From contig NZ_NBOE01000002.1 in assembly GCF_002104515.1 (NCBI RefSeq), forward strand, positions 248,001 through 312,000: 64,000 nt of DNA. Direction: 5' to 3'. The translations under genes and the position numbers were made by a program. The DNA comes from Colwellia polaris (lineage in GTDB: Bacteria > Pseudomonadota > Gammaproteobacteria > Enterobacterales > Alteromonadaceae). The notes beneath the pieces were generated by a model. That model was not told the DNA's origin and made no database searches. It saw only the letters and a list, made by a program, of their open reading frames with translations. How positions within the stretch are numbered: position 1 is the first letter of the stretch; every line of letters begins with the position of its first letter. Below are positions 25,146-35,037 of this stretch, one piece after another.

Positions 25146-28100
25146 GAGAAAGCTCCTGAGTTTTTTCTTCTTTGCGAGTAACTAACATATAAAACACAGG
25201 CGTAAATAATAAACCAAATACGGTTACACCAATCATGCCTGAAAATACAGCGTTACCCATGGCATGACGCATTTCTGCCCCTGCGCCGGTTGCTAACACT
25301 AATGGCACAACACCAGCAGTAAAAGCAATTGAGGTCATCAATATTGGGCGTAAACGCATACGACAAGCTTCAAGTATTGCTTCTAAATGTGATAAACCGT
25401 TGTCGTGTCTGTCTTTAGCAAACTCGACCATTAATATCGCATTTTTCGAGGCCAAGGCCACCAGCACTATTAAGGCGATTTGGGTAAATATATTGTTGTC
25501 TGAGCCTACCAACCAAACGCCCAGTAATGCCGAGAAAATAGTCATTGGAACAATCAGTATTATCGACAATGGTAAGCGTAAGCTTTCGTACTGCGCCGCA
25601 AGCACCATAAATACTAATAACACTACTAGTGGGAATATATAAATCATGGTGTTACCAGCAAGTACTTGCTGATAAGTAACTTCAGTCCATTCATATACAA
25701 TGCCAGCAGGTAAAGTGTCTGCTAGTACTTTTTCAATCGCAAGTTGAGCTTGGTCAGAACTATAACCAGGCGCTGGGCTGCCGTTCAGCTCTGCACTTGG
25801 GTAACCGTTGTAATGCATTACACGGTCTGGGCCAATGGTTGGCGTTACAGTTAAAACAGAGCCTAATGGCACCATATTACCCACACGATTACGCACTTTT
25901 AAGTTTAAAATTTGCTCTGGCTCTAATCTAAAGTCAGCATCAGCTTGAGCATTAACTTGGTAAGTACGGCCAAACATGTTGAAATCATTAACATACACAG
26001 AGCCTAAGTATATTTGCAAAGCGTCAAATACTTCATCTAACGGTATGCCTTGAATAAGCGCTTGCTCACGGTCAATGTCAATATCCATTTGAGGTACTTG
26101 AATACGGAAGCTTGAGTAAAGCCCCATTAACGCCGGATCTTTTTGTGCATTGGCGATAACGGCTTGTAGGCTATTAAATAAAGCTTCAAAACCTTTGTTT
26201 GCTCTGTCTTCAATTTGTAGTTTAAAACCACCCGTTGTTCCTAAACCTTGAATTGGCGGCGGCGGAAATACAGCTACAAAAGCTTCGTCAATGGCAGCAA
26301 AGCGCTGGTTCATTTGCGCGGCAATTGCCATTGCTGATTTACTCGGGTCTGTACGGTCGGTAAAGCTTTCAAGTGGTGTAAATACAATACCGCTGTTCGG
26401 GCTATTTGTTAAACCGTTCACTGATAAACCAGGGAAAGCAACCGTGTGCGCAACACCAGGTACTTCTAAAGCAATTTTTTGCATTTCTGCTAATACTTCT
26501 TCGGTGCGGTCAAGACTTGCTGCGTCAGGTAGTTGAGCAATGGCAACAAGGTATTGTTTATCTTGCTGAGGAATAAAACCACCAGGTACGGTATCAAATA
26601 ACTTAAATGTACCGCCCAATAATGCGAAATATGCCACCATTACTACAACAGTCATACGTATTAATTTTTGAACTAATTTTTCATAGCCTTTAGCGCCACG
26701 ATTAAATACACGGTTGAAAGGTTCAAATAACCAACGACCAAAAAGTTTGTTTAATAGTCGTGTAAATGCATCGGGTTTAGCGTCGTGCGATTTTAACAAT
26801 AGGGCTGCTAATGCAGGCGATAGTGTTAATGAGTTAAAGGCAGAAATTACCGTAGAAATAGTAATAGTAAGCGCAAACTGTTTGTAAAACTGGCCTGATA
26901 AACCACTAATGAAGGCTGTTGGAATAAATACCGCACACAATACTAAAGCAATGGCAATAATTGGCCCCGTTACTTCGCTCATTGCAACACGGGTTGCTTC
27001 TAATGGCGATAAGCCTTTTTCGATATTACGTTCAACGTTTTCAACAACAACAATGGCGTCATCTACAACTATACCAATGGCGAGTACTAAACCAAAAAGT
27101 GACAATGTATTTATTGATACCCCTAACCATTGCATAACAGCGAAAGTACCAATTAATGAAATAGGTACGGCAATTAGTGGAATAATAGACGCGCGCCAAG
27201 TTTGTAAAAATACAATAACCACGATTACCACTAAGGCAATTGCTTCTAATAAAGTGGTAATAACAGCGTCAATTGAGCCGCGAACAAATACTGTTGGGTC
27301 GTATACAATATCGTATTCAACACCGGCAGGAAAATCTTGTGATAAGCGCGCCATTGTTTCACGTACTTGATCAGATAACTCGATAGCATTAGAGCCAGGA
27401 CGTTGGAAAATAGGCATAGCAAGTGCGGGTTGGTTATCAAGCTCTGCGCGTAATGCGTAAGTATCTTGGCCAAGATCAACACGAGCAACGTCAGACAAAC
27501 GGGTTAATTGTCCTTCTTCACCTACTTTAATAATAACTTGCTCAAACTCTTCAATACTGTTTAAACGACCTTTAACGTTTAGTAACACTTGAAATTGACT
27601 ATCATTAGAAATTGGTTGCGCGCCTAAGCTACCTGCAGCAACTTGTTGGTTTTGCGAGCGTAGGGCTGCAACAACATCAGTCGCGGTAAGTTCACGAGCA
27701 GATAAAGCATCAGGATTTAGCCATACACGCATTGAATATTGTCCGCCACCAAATAAACGTACATCACCCGTACCAGGTAAACGGGCAATTTCATCTTTAA
27801 TATTTAAGTCTGCGTAATTAGACAAATAAGCCGTGTCGTGTGTTTTTTCAGGCGAATATAAATGTACCACCATGGTTAAATCTGGCGACGATTTTTCCGC
27901 AACTACACCAAGACGTTGTACTTCTTCAGGTAAACGTGGCAAGGCACTGTTTACACGGTTTTGTACTTGTACTTGTGCACGATCTAAATCAGTACCTAAA
28001 GCAAAGGTAACGGTTAGGGTCATACGACCATCGCTAGTACCTTGTGAAAACATATAAAGCATGTTTTCAGTACCGTTGATTTCTTGCTCAAGCGGTGTTG

Positions 28101-28296
28101 CAACCGTTTGTGCAATAACTGTTGGGTTTGCGCCAGGGTAGCTAGCGGTTACTACAACTGTAGGTGGCACCACTTCTGGGTATTCACTGATCGGTAATTG
28201 GAATAATGAAATACCACCACCGATCAATATAATCAACGACAATACTGCCGCAAAAATTGGACGCTGTATAAAAAAATGGGAAAAATTCATGTTCAA
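25138..28296 (-). CDS. RND multidrug efflux pump, HAE1 (AcrB/MexB) family
   Basis: A 1052-residue inner membrane proton antiporter of the AcrB type, full length. Signature segments: FFIQRPIFAAVLSLIILIGG at the N-terminus, PGANPTVIAQTVATPLEQ in the porter domain, VDDAIVVVENVERN with the paired proton-relay Asp residues in TM4, and GFIPQQDKQYL after TM7. It captures hydrophobic drugs from the periplasm and membrane and expels them with the fusion protein (3 bp upstream) and outer membrane factor (8-nt overlap downstream). Regulation is probably by the divergent LysR protein. Confidence 0.96.
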   Translation of the reverse strand: MNMNFSHFFIQRPIFAAVLSLIILIGGGISLFQLPISEYPEVVPPTVVVTASYPGANPTVIAQTVATPLEQEINGTENMLYMFSQGTSDGRMTLTVTFALGTDLDRAQVQVQNRVNSALPRLPEEVQRLGVVAEKSSPDLTMVVHLYSPEKTHDTAYLSNYADLNIKDEIARLPGTGDVRLFGGGQYSMRVWLNPDALSARELTATDVVAALRSQNQQVAAGSLGAQPISNDSQFQVLLNVKGRLNSIEEFEQVIIKVGEEGQLTRLSDVARVDLGQDTYALRAELDNQPALAMPIFQRPGSNAIELSDQVRETMARLSQDFPAGVEYDIVYDPTVFVRGSIDAVITTLLEAIALVVIVVIVFLQTWRASIIPLIAVPISLIGTFAVMQWLGVSINTLSLFGLVLAIGIVVDDAIVVVENVERNIEKGLSPLEATRVAMSEVTGPIIAIALVLCAVFIPTAFISGLSGQFYKQFALTITISTVISAFNSLTLSPALAALLLKSHDAKPDAFTRLLNKLFGRWLFEPFNRVFNRGAKGYEKLVQKLIRMTVVVMVAYFALLGGTFKLFDTVPGGFIPQQDKQYLVAIAQLPDAASLDRTEEVLAEMQKIALEVPGVAHTVAFPGLSVNGLTNSPNSGIVFTPLESFTDRTDPSKSAMAIAAQMNQRFAAIDEAFVAVFPPPPIQGLGTTGGFKLQIEDRANKGFEALFNSLQAVIANAQKDPALMGLYSSFRIQVPQMDIDIDREQALIQGIPLDEVFDALQIYLGSVYVNDFNMFGRTYQVNAQADADFRLEPEQILNLKVRNRVGNMVPLGSVLTVTPTIGPDRVMHYNGYPSAELNGSPAPGYSSDQAQLAIEKVLADTLPAGIVYEWTEVTYQQVLAGNTMIYIFPLVVLLVFMVLAAQYESLRLPLSIILIVPMTIFSALLGVWLVGSDNNIFTQIALIVLVALASKNAILMVEFAKDRHDNGLSHLEAILEACRMRLRPILMTSIAFTAGVVPLVLATGAGAEMRHAMGNAVFSGMIGVTVFGLLFTPVFYMLVTRKEEKTQELSHD

Positions 28297-28299
28297 CTC

Positions 28300-29484
28300 T
28301 TAGTATTTAGCAACAAGGCTTACATCGTCAATTGATGACAAGGTAAAGGCGATGTCAGCAGTATCGATTGTGACAGTAGTAGGGCTAATTGGCATGCCTG
28401 GACCAACACGTGCAGGGCCGTTTACAGCGATAACATCGCCTTTACTTAAACCTGAAGTAATGGCGCGAAGTTTTCCGTATCGTTCACCCACTTCAACCAG
28501 TTTGTATTCTAAAATGTTGTTTTCACCAACGGTTAATACAAAACGGTTTTTCAAGTCTGTGCCAATAGCACGTTCAGGAATAATGACTTGCTTTGTAATC
28601 GCGTTAGCGGCAAGTTTAATACGAGCAAATGAACCGGCACGCAAGGTGTCGTTAACTTCATTATGTTGACCTTCAAAAATAGCTCGCACGCGCAAAGTAC
28701 CTGTTGACGGGTTAATGCGGTTATCAATAAAGTTAATGTAACCTTCGTGCTTGTAGTTTTGCTGTCCTACTTTTTGCATAACAACCTGTTGCTTGCTTTC
28801 GGCAGTAATATCGGCAAACTTGCTATTCCATGTGCGTTCATCAATATCAAAATAGGCATACATTTCATCATTGGAAACAATAGACGTTAATACGCTTTGT
28901 CCCGCTAGCACATTGTTACCACGGGTAATATTTGCGCGTGAAATAATGCCATTAATTGGCGAACGAATTGCCGTAAACTCTAAATCAAGCTGAGCTGAAG
29001 TTAGCTGCGCTTGTAATGCCGCTAATTGTGCTTCGCGTTGATGTAAAGTTGAAGTTCTCGCTTGCGCTTGCTCGGTAGAAATCGCATTTCGCTCTGTTAA
29101 TCTTACCGCACGCTTAGCTTCACTTTGTGCTTGATCTAAAGCGGCATGTGCACTCAAAATTTGCGCTTCTAAGCTAGCAACAACGGCTGCAAAAGGGCGA
29201 TCGTCAAGTTGAAATAATAAGTCACCTTGTTTAACACTATCGCCTTCTTTAAATGCAATTTTGTTAATAACACCCGAAACGCGTGGCATTAAGGCTACTT
29301 CTTCTGGCGACTCTAAACGGCTAGTATAAACATGCCAGTTTTGTACGGGCTCAACTAATACCTCAGCTACATCGATAGGCTGAAGTTGTTGCGATGCTGC
29401 TTTTTGTGCGGGCGCTTCAGAACATGCCGTAAGTACTAGGCTGATTGATATAATACTGGCGGCAATAAATAATTTTTTGCTCAT
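28300..29484 (-). CDS. RND periplasmic adaptor (AcrA/MexA-type) lipoprotein
   Basis: A membrane fusion protein of 394 residues from the ATG at 29482-29484, which has the RBS-like GAAAGAGAAA upstream; a Met at 29517 would add 11 charged residues before the signal peptide. The lipobox LTAC anchors it in the inner membrane. The lipoyl halves (ALMPRVSGVINKIAFKEGDSVKQGDLLF and IRSPINGIISRANITRGNNV) flank an alpha-helical hairpin (about 90-165). A beta-barrel and membrane-proximal domain follow. First gene of the four-gene operon. Confidence 0.94.
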   Translation of the reverse strand: MSKKLFIAASIISISLVLTACSEAPAQKAASQQLQPIDVAEVLVEPVQNWHVYTSRLESPEEVALMPRVSGVINKIAFKEGDSVKQGDLLFQLDDRPFAAVVASLEAQILSAHAALDQAQSEAKRAVRLTERNAISTEQAQARTSTLHQREAQLAALQAQLTSAQLDLEFTAIRSPINGIISRANITRGNNVLAGQSVLTSIVSNDEMYAYFDIDERTWNSKFADITAESKQQVVMQKVGQQNYKHEGYINFIDNRINPSTGTLRVRAIFEGQHNEVNDTLRAGSFARIKLAANAITKQVIIPERAIGTDLKNRFVLTVGENNILEYKLVEVGERYGKLRAITSGLSKGDVIAVNGPARVGPGMPISPTTVTIDTADIAFTLSSIDDVSLVAKY

Positions 29485-29622
29485 ACTGTTTCTCTTTCGG
29501 TCAAATTGACAATACATAAAATAATAGCGCTATGATACGGATTGTATTCGTGCAAAAACAGTGTGATTTTTTAATAACATTAGTGCTAAAATGGCACCAA
29601 TGAAGTTGTTGAAGGATATAAA

Positions 29623-30567
29623 ATGGATACAACAAGTCGGCTGTTAATGTTGCTTGATGTGGTTGAATTAGGCTCGTTTGCTAACGCAGCACAAACCAAA
29701 AATATTGACCGTTCAGTAATTTCCAAACAAATTAGTCGGTTAGAGGATGACTTAGGCGTAAGGCTGTTAAATAGAACAACCCGTTCATTTTCGTTAACCG
29801 CCGCTGGCGCAGAAATGGTTAAGAAGGCTAGAGAGTTAAGAGACTTGCTCGGGCAAACCGTTCGACTAGCTGAAAACTACCATCAAGAGCCGCGTGGGGT
29901 TTTAAAAATAACGTCATCTAGCATTATTGCCAAACTTTACTTACAGCCGGTAATTAATGATTTTCAAAAGCGCTTTCCGCAAGTAGAAGTTGAATTACGC
30001 TTGGATGATCGCGTGGTTGATATTGTCGCTGAGGGTTTCGACTTAGCTTTTAGAGTTGGTGAACCAAAAGATTCTACCTTAATTGCCCGAAAAATTGCCC
30101 GTAATCGCCTGGCTATTTTGGCGTCACCAGAATTTATTAATACTTATGGAGCGCCTAAAACTATTGATGAACTCGCACTTTTACCTGCTGCTACCTATGC
30201 CAGCAACTCCTTAAGAGTTAACAGTATTAACTATATTGATAAAGATGGTAATCACAAAGAAAAAACCATTAAGAGTGTTTTTCGCGCGAATGATGGTGAG
30301 GTACTTTTATTAAAAGCCTTATCAGGTACTGCCTTTATTGTATTGCCTTCGTTCATTCTCGCTAAAGAGGTTATAGATGGGCAGCTAGTGCCTTTGCTAC
30401 CGAGTTTACATTTATCAGATTTCAGTGCTATGTATGCGGTATATCCACACAGAGATTTACCCGTAAGAACACGGTTATTTTTTGATGCAGTACGAGAGCA
30501 TATTGGTAAAGACTCGCCAATTTGGGAAAATAATATTCCAAATTTTGAACAGCTATATCAAGGATAA
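29623..30567 (+). CDS. LysR-family regulator divergent from the efflux operon
   Basis: A 314-residue LysR protein. The N-terminal HTH (LLMLLDVVELGSFANAAQTK, then NIDRSVISKQISRLEDDLGV) is close to the CrgA/AaeR-type subgroup, and LLNRTTRSFSLTAAG is typical of it. The effector domain follows from about residue 90. AAGGAT precedes the ATG. The 138-bp gap to the adaptor gene holds the small palindrome ATAC-N5-GTAT at 29535-29547, a possible binding site. It probably controls the pump operon in response to a pump substrate or aromatic ligand; activator or repressor is not decidable. Confidence 0.9.
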   Translation: MDTTSRLLMLLDVVELGSFANAAQTKNIDRSVISKQISRLEDDLGVRLLNRTTRSFSLTAAGAEMVKKARELRDLLGQTVRLAENYHQEPRGVLKITSSSIIAKLYLQPVINDFQKRFPQVEVELRLDDRVVDIVAEGFDLAFRVGEPKDSTLIARKIARNRLAILASPEFINTYGAPKTIDELALLPAATYASNSLRVNSINYIDKDGNHKEKTIKSVFRANDGEVLLLKALSGTAFIVLPSFILAKEVIDGQLVPLLPSLHLSDFSAMYAVYPHRDLPVRTRLFFDAVREHIGKDSPIWENNIPNFEQLYQG

Positions 30568-30751
30568 ACCCCACTTGTTAATGCATGAGCTATAAATATA
30601 TCGCTTATTAAAATGTAGTTTAGGTATTAAAAATTTTATTGAATATCCACCAAGAATAATTGTTTGAGCTTGGTGATTTATTGTGCAAGTATGACTGAGT
30701 AAATAACGTTTTACGTATGATAAAAATAAGAGAATTTAAAAGGAGTTTATT

Positions 30752-33280
30752 TTGAATTATTCAATAAAAAATACATTAAAGCCTATTTCAATTCTAGGTA
30801 TAATTTCAGTTTTATCAGCGTGTGGGGGCGGAGAGCATACTTATATTGGTGCACCAGAGCCTGTAACCCCTACACCTACTTCACCACCTGTAGTTTCAAC
30901 ACCTGTACCTTCATTTGACGATGACGGAGTATTATCAGCCAATATTCGTTGGACGGATTACGGCGTACCACATATTAAGGCCGATAATTTAGAAAGTATG
31001 TCTTACGGCGTAGGTTACGCCTTTGCCAAAGATAATATTTGCATACTCGCCGACCAAATCTTGAAATATAACTCGCAACGAGCAAAATATTATGGACCAG
31101 ATTTAGTACCAGCCTCAGGAGATTCAGCGCATTTAATTAATGATTTTGGCTTTTTAACCATGGGAATAAGAGCACATGCCGAAGCAAACATTAATGCGCT
31201 TTCAGCTAACAGCCAAGCGCTATTGTCGGGTTATGCTCAAGGGTATAATAAATACTTAGCGGATACCGGTATTGCTAATATTGATGCCTCATGCGCCAAT
31301 ATGCCTTGGGTACAACCCATTACTAATATTGACATGCTTACTTATTCTTTAGGTATTGCGTTATTACCTGGCGCTGCTAACTTTTTAGGACCCATGTTTT
31401 TAGCCGCACCTCCTGGAGAAAGCTTTGCTCCTTATCCTCAAAGTGCTGGGGTTAATAGTTATGTTGTTAATTCAAAGCCTGTTATTGAGTTACCGGAAAA
31501 AAATCCGAGTGATTTAGGCTCGAATGGTTGGGGGTTAGGTAAAGACAAAACAGAAAATGGTAAAGGTATGGTGTTGGCAAATCCGCATTTTCCACATACC
31601 GGTAATTTACGTTTTTGGCAATTTCATACCATTATTCCTGAGCATTTAAATGTTATGGGTGGCTCACTTACCGGTGTGCCAGGTGTGGTTAATATTGGCT
31701 TTAATGAAAATGTAGCTTGGACACATACTTTTTCAACTGCCGAACATTTTGTCATATATCAATTAACCTTAAACCCTGATGATCCTGCGCAAATGTCGCA
31801 AGTTATTGACGGCACAAATAGGTTAATTACCGGCAAAGAAATTGTTATCGATGTAGCGGTAGCGCCAGGCCAAACAATTAAACTCGCTAAAATGACTTAT
31901 AGCACTCACCATGGCCCAATGGTTGTGGTACCCGGAAATTTTGAATGGGGCCCAGGTGGTAATGCCTTTGCAATTAAAGATGCAAACTTAGGTAATGTGG
32001 ATATTATTGACCATTGGCTTGCTATGAATTTAGCTGGCAATATCGACGAATTCAAACAAGCTTTTAAAGACTTCGACGGCGTTATATTCAACAATACAAT
32101 GTCGGCTGACAGTGAAGGCAATGTTTTTTACATCGATGACTCTACAGTACCTCACTTAACCGACACGGCGATTAATGAATTAACGACTAACCCGTTACTC
32201 ATTGGTGTTAAACAAGTTGCTGGCTTTACGGTTTTACCTGGGTTTTTATCTGCCTTTGATTTTGACCGAGCCGTACCTTATGAAAACGCTCCTAAATACT
32301 CAGGTACTGATTACGTACAAAACTCAAATGACAGCTTTTGGCTAACTAATCTTAACTCGCCAATCACTGGAGTATCGCCGTTATATGGCAAAGTTGATAA
32401 TCAGCAGTCACTGCGCTCACGTTTGGCACATAAGTTACTAGACGATAGCGCTGGCAGCGATGGTTTATTTAATCCTGAAGAGCTGGAGCAAGCCTTATTC
32501 AATAACCGTAATTACCTAGCTGAAAATATACTCACAGAACTGTTAACTATTTGCCAAGCGCAAGGAAACACTGCGGTTATGGTGGGTACACAAAGTGTCG
32601 ATATTAGTGCTGGTTGTTCGGCGTTAGCCTTGTGGGATGGCCGAATGAATAAAGACAGCAGCTCTGCACATTTATTTAGAGAGTTTGCTTTTCAATTCGA
32701 TAAAGATCCACAGTGGGTAAACAGCTTTTCACTAGAGCAAGTTACTACAACACCTAATGGCATAGTAAACAACAGCGTAACATTGCAACAGTTTGCACAA
32801 GCTATTCTTAATGTAGAATCAGCAGGTTTAGCGTTAGATGCAAGCTTAGGAGCGGTGCAATTTGTTGAGCGCAGTTTACCTGATGGCACTGCAACTGGCG
32901 TGAAAATACCTTGGGCTGGCTCACATAATATAGAAGGGGGTTTTAATGTATTTAGTACGCGCCCAGGTAATGACGGATCTTTAGTGCCTCGTCATGTGTA
33001 TCCAGCGCAAAATAGCGACTCTATTTTAAGTGCAGAAGGTGGCGGTTATCATATTAATTACGGTAGCAGTTGGATGACAGTGGTTAACTTTACTGAAGAA
33101 GGCCCAGTAGCAAGAGGGTTATTAAGTTATTCACAATCATCAGAATATGGCAGTGATCATAACTTAGATCAAAGCCTACTATATTCACAACAGCCGCAAC
33201 TTAGACCTTTACGCTTTACTGAAGCTGATATTGAAGCCAATAAAGTCAGTGAAATAATTATTAGCTCTGCTACAGAATAA
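30752..33280 (+). CDS. Penicillin/acyl-homoserine-lactone acylase family lipoprotein
   Basis: An 842-residue Ntn-hydrolase precursor starting with TTG at 30752, chosen for the RBS AAAGGAG. The lipobox LSAC (Cys24) and a Pro/Thr-rich linker (30-55) predict a lipoprotein exposed to the periplasm or surface. The alpha chain starts at IRWTDYGVPHIKADN with YAFAKDN. The autocatalytic site is LGSNGW with Ser257 as the new N-terminal nucleophile, preceded by Gly. NPHFPH and the beta-chain Asn/Arg elements follow. The family cleaves penicillin side chains, AHL signals or other acyl amides. A strong terminator follows, so it is monocistronic. Confidence 0.9.
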   Translation: MNYSIKNTLKPISILGIISVLSACGGGEHTYIGAPEPVTPTPTSPPVVSTPVPSFDDDGVLSANIRWTDYGVPHIKADNLESMSYGVGYAFAKDNICILADQILKYNSQRAKYYGPDLVPASGDSAHLINDFGFLTMGIRAHAEANINALSANSQALLSGYAQGYNKYLADTGIANIDASCANMPWVQPITNIDMLTYSLGIALLPGAANFLGPMFLAAPPGESFAPYPQSAGVNSYVVNSKPVIELPEKNPSDLGSNGWGLGKDKTENGKGMVLANPHFPHTGNLRFWQFHTIIPEHLNVMGGSLTGVPGVVNIGFNENVAWTHTFSTAEHFVIYQLTLNPDDPAQMSQVIDGTNRLITGKEIVIDVAVAPGQTIKLAKMTYSTHHGPMVVVPGNFEWGPGGNAFAIKDANLGNVDIIDHWLAMNLAGNIDEFKQAFKDFDGVIFNNTMSADSEGNVFYIDDSTVPHLTDTAINELTTNPLLIGVKQVAGFTVLPGFLSAFDFDRAVPYENAPKYSGTDYVQNSNDSFWLTNLNSPITGVSPLYGKVDNQQSLRSRLAHKLLDDSAGSDGLFNPEELEQALFNNRNYLAENILTELLTICQAQGNTAVMVGTQSVDISAGCSALALWDGRMNKDSSSAHLFREFAFQFDKDPQWVNSFSLEQVTTTPNGIVNNSVTLQQFAQAILNVESAGLALDASLGAVQFVERSLPDGTATGVKIPWAGSHNIEGGFNVFSTRPGNDGSLVPRHVYPAQNSDSILSAEGGGYHINYGSSWMTVVNFTEEGPVARGLLSYSQSSEYGSDHNLDQSLLYSQQPQLRPLRFTEADIEANKVSEIIISSATE

Positions 33281-33314
33281 TTTAGCCAAGCGGGTAACTA
33301 AAAAGCAAGTGACA

Positions 33315-33352
33315 AAAAAGCCCGTATAACGCTTATGTTATACGGGCTTTTT
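33315..33352. terminator. Terminator between acylase and mlaC-like genes
   Basis: AAAAAGCCCGTATAAC and GTTATACGGGCTTTTT form a 16-bp perfect stem around CGCTTAT-type loop bases, with A- and T-tracts on both sides. It acts in both directions between convergent genes. Confidence 0.88.
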
Positions 33353-33368
33353 AATGTGTTTTTTGTTA

Positions 33369-33983
33369 CTAACTGGTAATTGAAGCAAGCTCTAAAGTAA
33401 CTTGGTCTAAACCTAAATCAGATATTCTACGGTTTAATTCAGATTGTTTGCTACTAATTAAAGATATACCTTCCACTATCATATCGTAAGCTTTCCACTC
33501 TTGAGTTTGAGAGTCTTTGCGCATTTGAAACGTAATATGGATATCTGGTTTGCCTGAATCAATAATTTTAACATCGACTGATGCAGATTTAGCATTATCT
33601 TTTAACTTACCTTCTGGCTCAAATAATACTTTTTGATCACTGTATTGCATTAGGGCATTGGCGTAAGTACGTACTAAATATGAACGCATAGCAGTAATAA
33701 AGTTTACGCGTTGCTCTTTAGTGGTATTTCTTAAGTGCTTGCCTAATATTTTAAATGCCGCATATTGATAATCAACCGAAGGCATTAGCTCTTCTTCAAC
33801 AATATCTCGCATTAAATCAGGGAATTTTTTTAAAGCATCTTGTTTATCAGTAATTTTAGCAAACAGCTTGTTACCTGTTACTTCGATTACTTGATAAGGT
33901 GAAGCCTGTGTAGTCGCTTCAGCTGCGATACTGACTTGTAAAAAATTAGTGAGCAATACAATCAGTAATAAGAGCTTTTTCAT
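33369..33983 (-). CDS. MlaC/Ttg2D-like periplasmic phospholipid-binding protein
   Basis: About 204 residues from the ATG at 33981-33983 (AAGGA 6 bp upstream; a Met at 34034 is out of place before the signal peptide). Signal peptide MKKLLLLIVLLTNFLQVSIAA. The mature part has MlaC features: FPDLMRDIVEEELMPSVDYQYAAFKILGKH, LVRTYANALMQYSDQKVLF and WKAYDMIVEGISLI. Family members ferry phospholipids between membranes with the MlaFEDB complex; none of those genes is nearby, so this is a stand-alone paralogue. A palindrome at 34041 and the TetR gene upstream suggest it is repressor-controlled. Confidence 0.88.
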   Translation of the reverse strand: MKKLLLLIVLLTNFLQVSIAAEATTQASPYQVIEVTGNKLFAKITDKQDALKKFPDLMRDIVEEELMPSVDYQYAAFKILGKHLRNTTKEQRVNFITAMRSYLVRTYANALMQYSDQKVLFEPEGKLKDNAKSASVDVKIIDSGKPDIHITFQMRKDSQTQEWKAYDMIVEGISLISSKQSELNRRISDLGLDQVTLELASITS

Positions 33984-34040
33984 GTTGGTCCTTGGAAATA
34001 CATTTAATGTAAAGTGATTCAGAATTGTTGCCATTATACA

Positions 34041-34060
34041 TACCGACCGCGCGGTCTGTA
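34041..34060 (-). promoter_or_regulatory. GACCG-type TetR operator before the mlaC-like gene
   Basis: TACCGACCGCGCGGTCTGTA is a 20-bp palindrome with one mismatched pair. It carries the same GACCG half-site as the site at 34759. It lies 58-77 bp upstream of the mlaC-like start, a likely promoter position. Confidence 0.72.
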
Positions 34061-34130
34061 AATAGCATTTAGGTGTAAGCTAGTCGATAAAGTGTTAAGA
34101 ATTGTTATCTTTAAATGAAATTTTTTTCCA

Positions 34131-34715
34131 CTATCGTTTTAGCTGACGTATGTAACGGCAAAGCTCTTTAATCACTTTATCAAATAACTCTTTGTTTAAT
34201 GAGCTTTTACTTAAACTTGAAGAGCCATGAAATGTTGAAACAATAAAATAGGCCACTTGGCTAAAATCAAGATCAGGTTGTAATTGTTGGCTAACGCGGG
34301 CTAAATTTGTAGAAATTAATAAATTTAGTTGTTGTTGCATTGCTAATATTCTAATTCTAAAACCTTCATCCACACCCGACATCTCTTGGCAGAGGTTGTT
34401 TAAAGGGCAGCCGCATACAAGTTCGTCGCAACTCATGGTGTTAGACATTTCACTGAAAAACTCGCACAAGCCTTCTATCGGATCTTCAGCTTCTACGGTA
34501 GGTTGCCAAAGCGCAATAAAAGCTGGCGCGTAAACTTCTTCAAATACCACGTACCCAAGCTCCATTTTATTAGCAAAATGATGATATAAAGCGCCTTTTG
34601 AAATTTCACAACGCGCTAAAATACAAGATAGACTCGTAGCCGTAAAACCTTTTTTATGGATTTCATCAGCACTAACTTCTAATATTTTATGACGAGTTTG
34701 CTCTGAGTCTCTCAT
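34131..34715 (-). CDS. TetR-family regulator next to the mlaC-like gene
   Basis: About 194 residues from the ATG at 34713-34715 (AGG upstream; a Met at 34733 adds six odd residues). HTH: TRHKILEVSADEIHKKGFTA, TSLSCILARCEISKGALYHHF. The C-terminal part has CGCPLNNLCQEMS, typical of the TetR group that recognises GACCG-type palindromes. Its own promoter carries AACCGACC-GTTT-GGTCGGTT at 34759-34778, and the mlaC-like promoter carries a sister site, so it probably represses both. Confidence 0.9.
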   Translation of the reverse strand: MRDSEQTRHKILEVSADEIHKKGFTATSLSCILARCEISKGALYHHFANKMELGYVVFEEVYAPAFIALWQPTVEAEDPIEGLCEFFSEMSNTMSCDELVCGCPLNNLCQEMSGVDEGFRIRILAMQQQLNLLISTNLARVSQQLQPDLDFSQVAYFIVSTFHGSSSLSKSSLNKELFDKVIKELCRYIRQLKR

Positions 34716-34733
34716 GAGATTACCTAAAAACAC

Positions 34734-35037
34734 CTTAGTAGAATAATAACTCTATTCTAACCGACCGTTTGGTCGGTTGCAAAGGTGAAATGGGTGTAAA
34801 TTGTATAAGAATTGTTACTGAGTATGCCAAATTAACTGGAGTATTTTATAATAATGTTTAAATTCCGTGTATAGAGCATCAAAATCTATATGATAAATTT
34901 CATAATGCCTTACCCACAAAAATTTTTTAGAAATATAAGAAGACTGTAACAAACGTTGTTACAGGCTCCTTAACTTTCAAGCACTACACAATTATAGAGT
35001 TTTGTCACATTTTTCTATTTTATTTAACTCTAAAACG
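34734..35037 (-). promoter_or_regulatory. TetR promoter/operator and intergenic region
   Basis: AACCGACCGTTTGGTCGGTT (34759-34778) is a perfect 8-bp inverted repeat with a 4-bp centre, 44 bp upstream of the TetR start, and matches the site at 34041. CTGTAACAA/TTGTTACAG (34944-34964) is a perfect 9-bp hairpin, probably the terminator of the large gene ending at 35038. Nothing else is seen in the remaining bases. Confidence 0.7.

Noticed and set aside
29535-29547. ATAC-N5-GTAT as a definite LysR box
   Set aside because: It does not fit T-N11-A spacing well; kept only as a possible site in the LysR entry.
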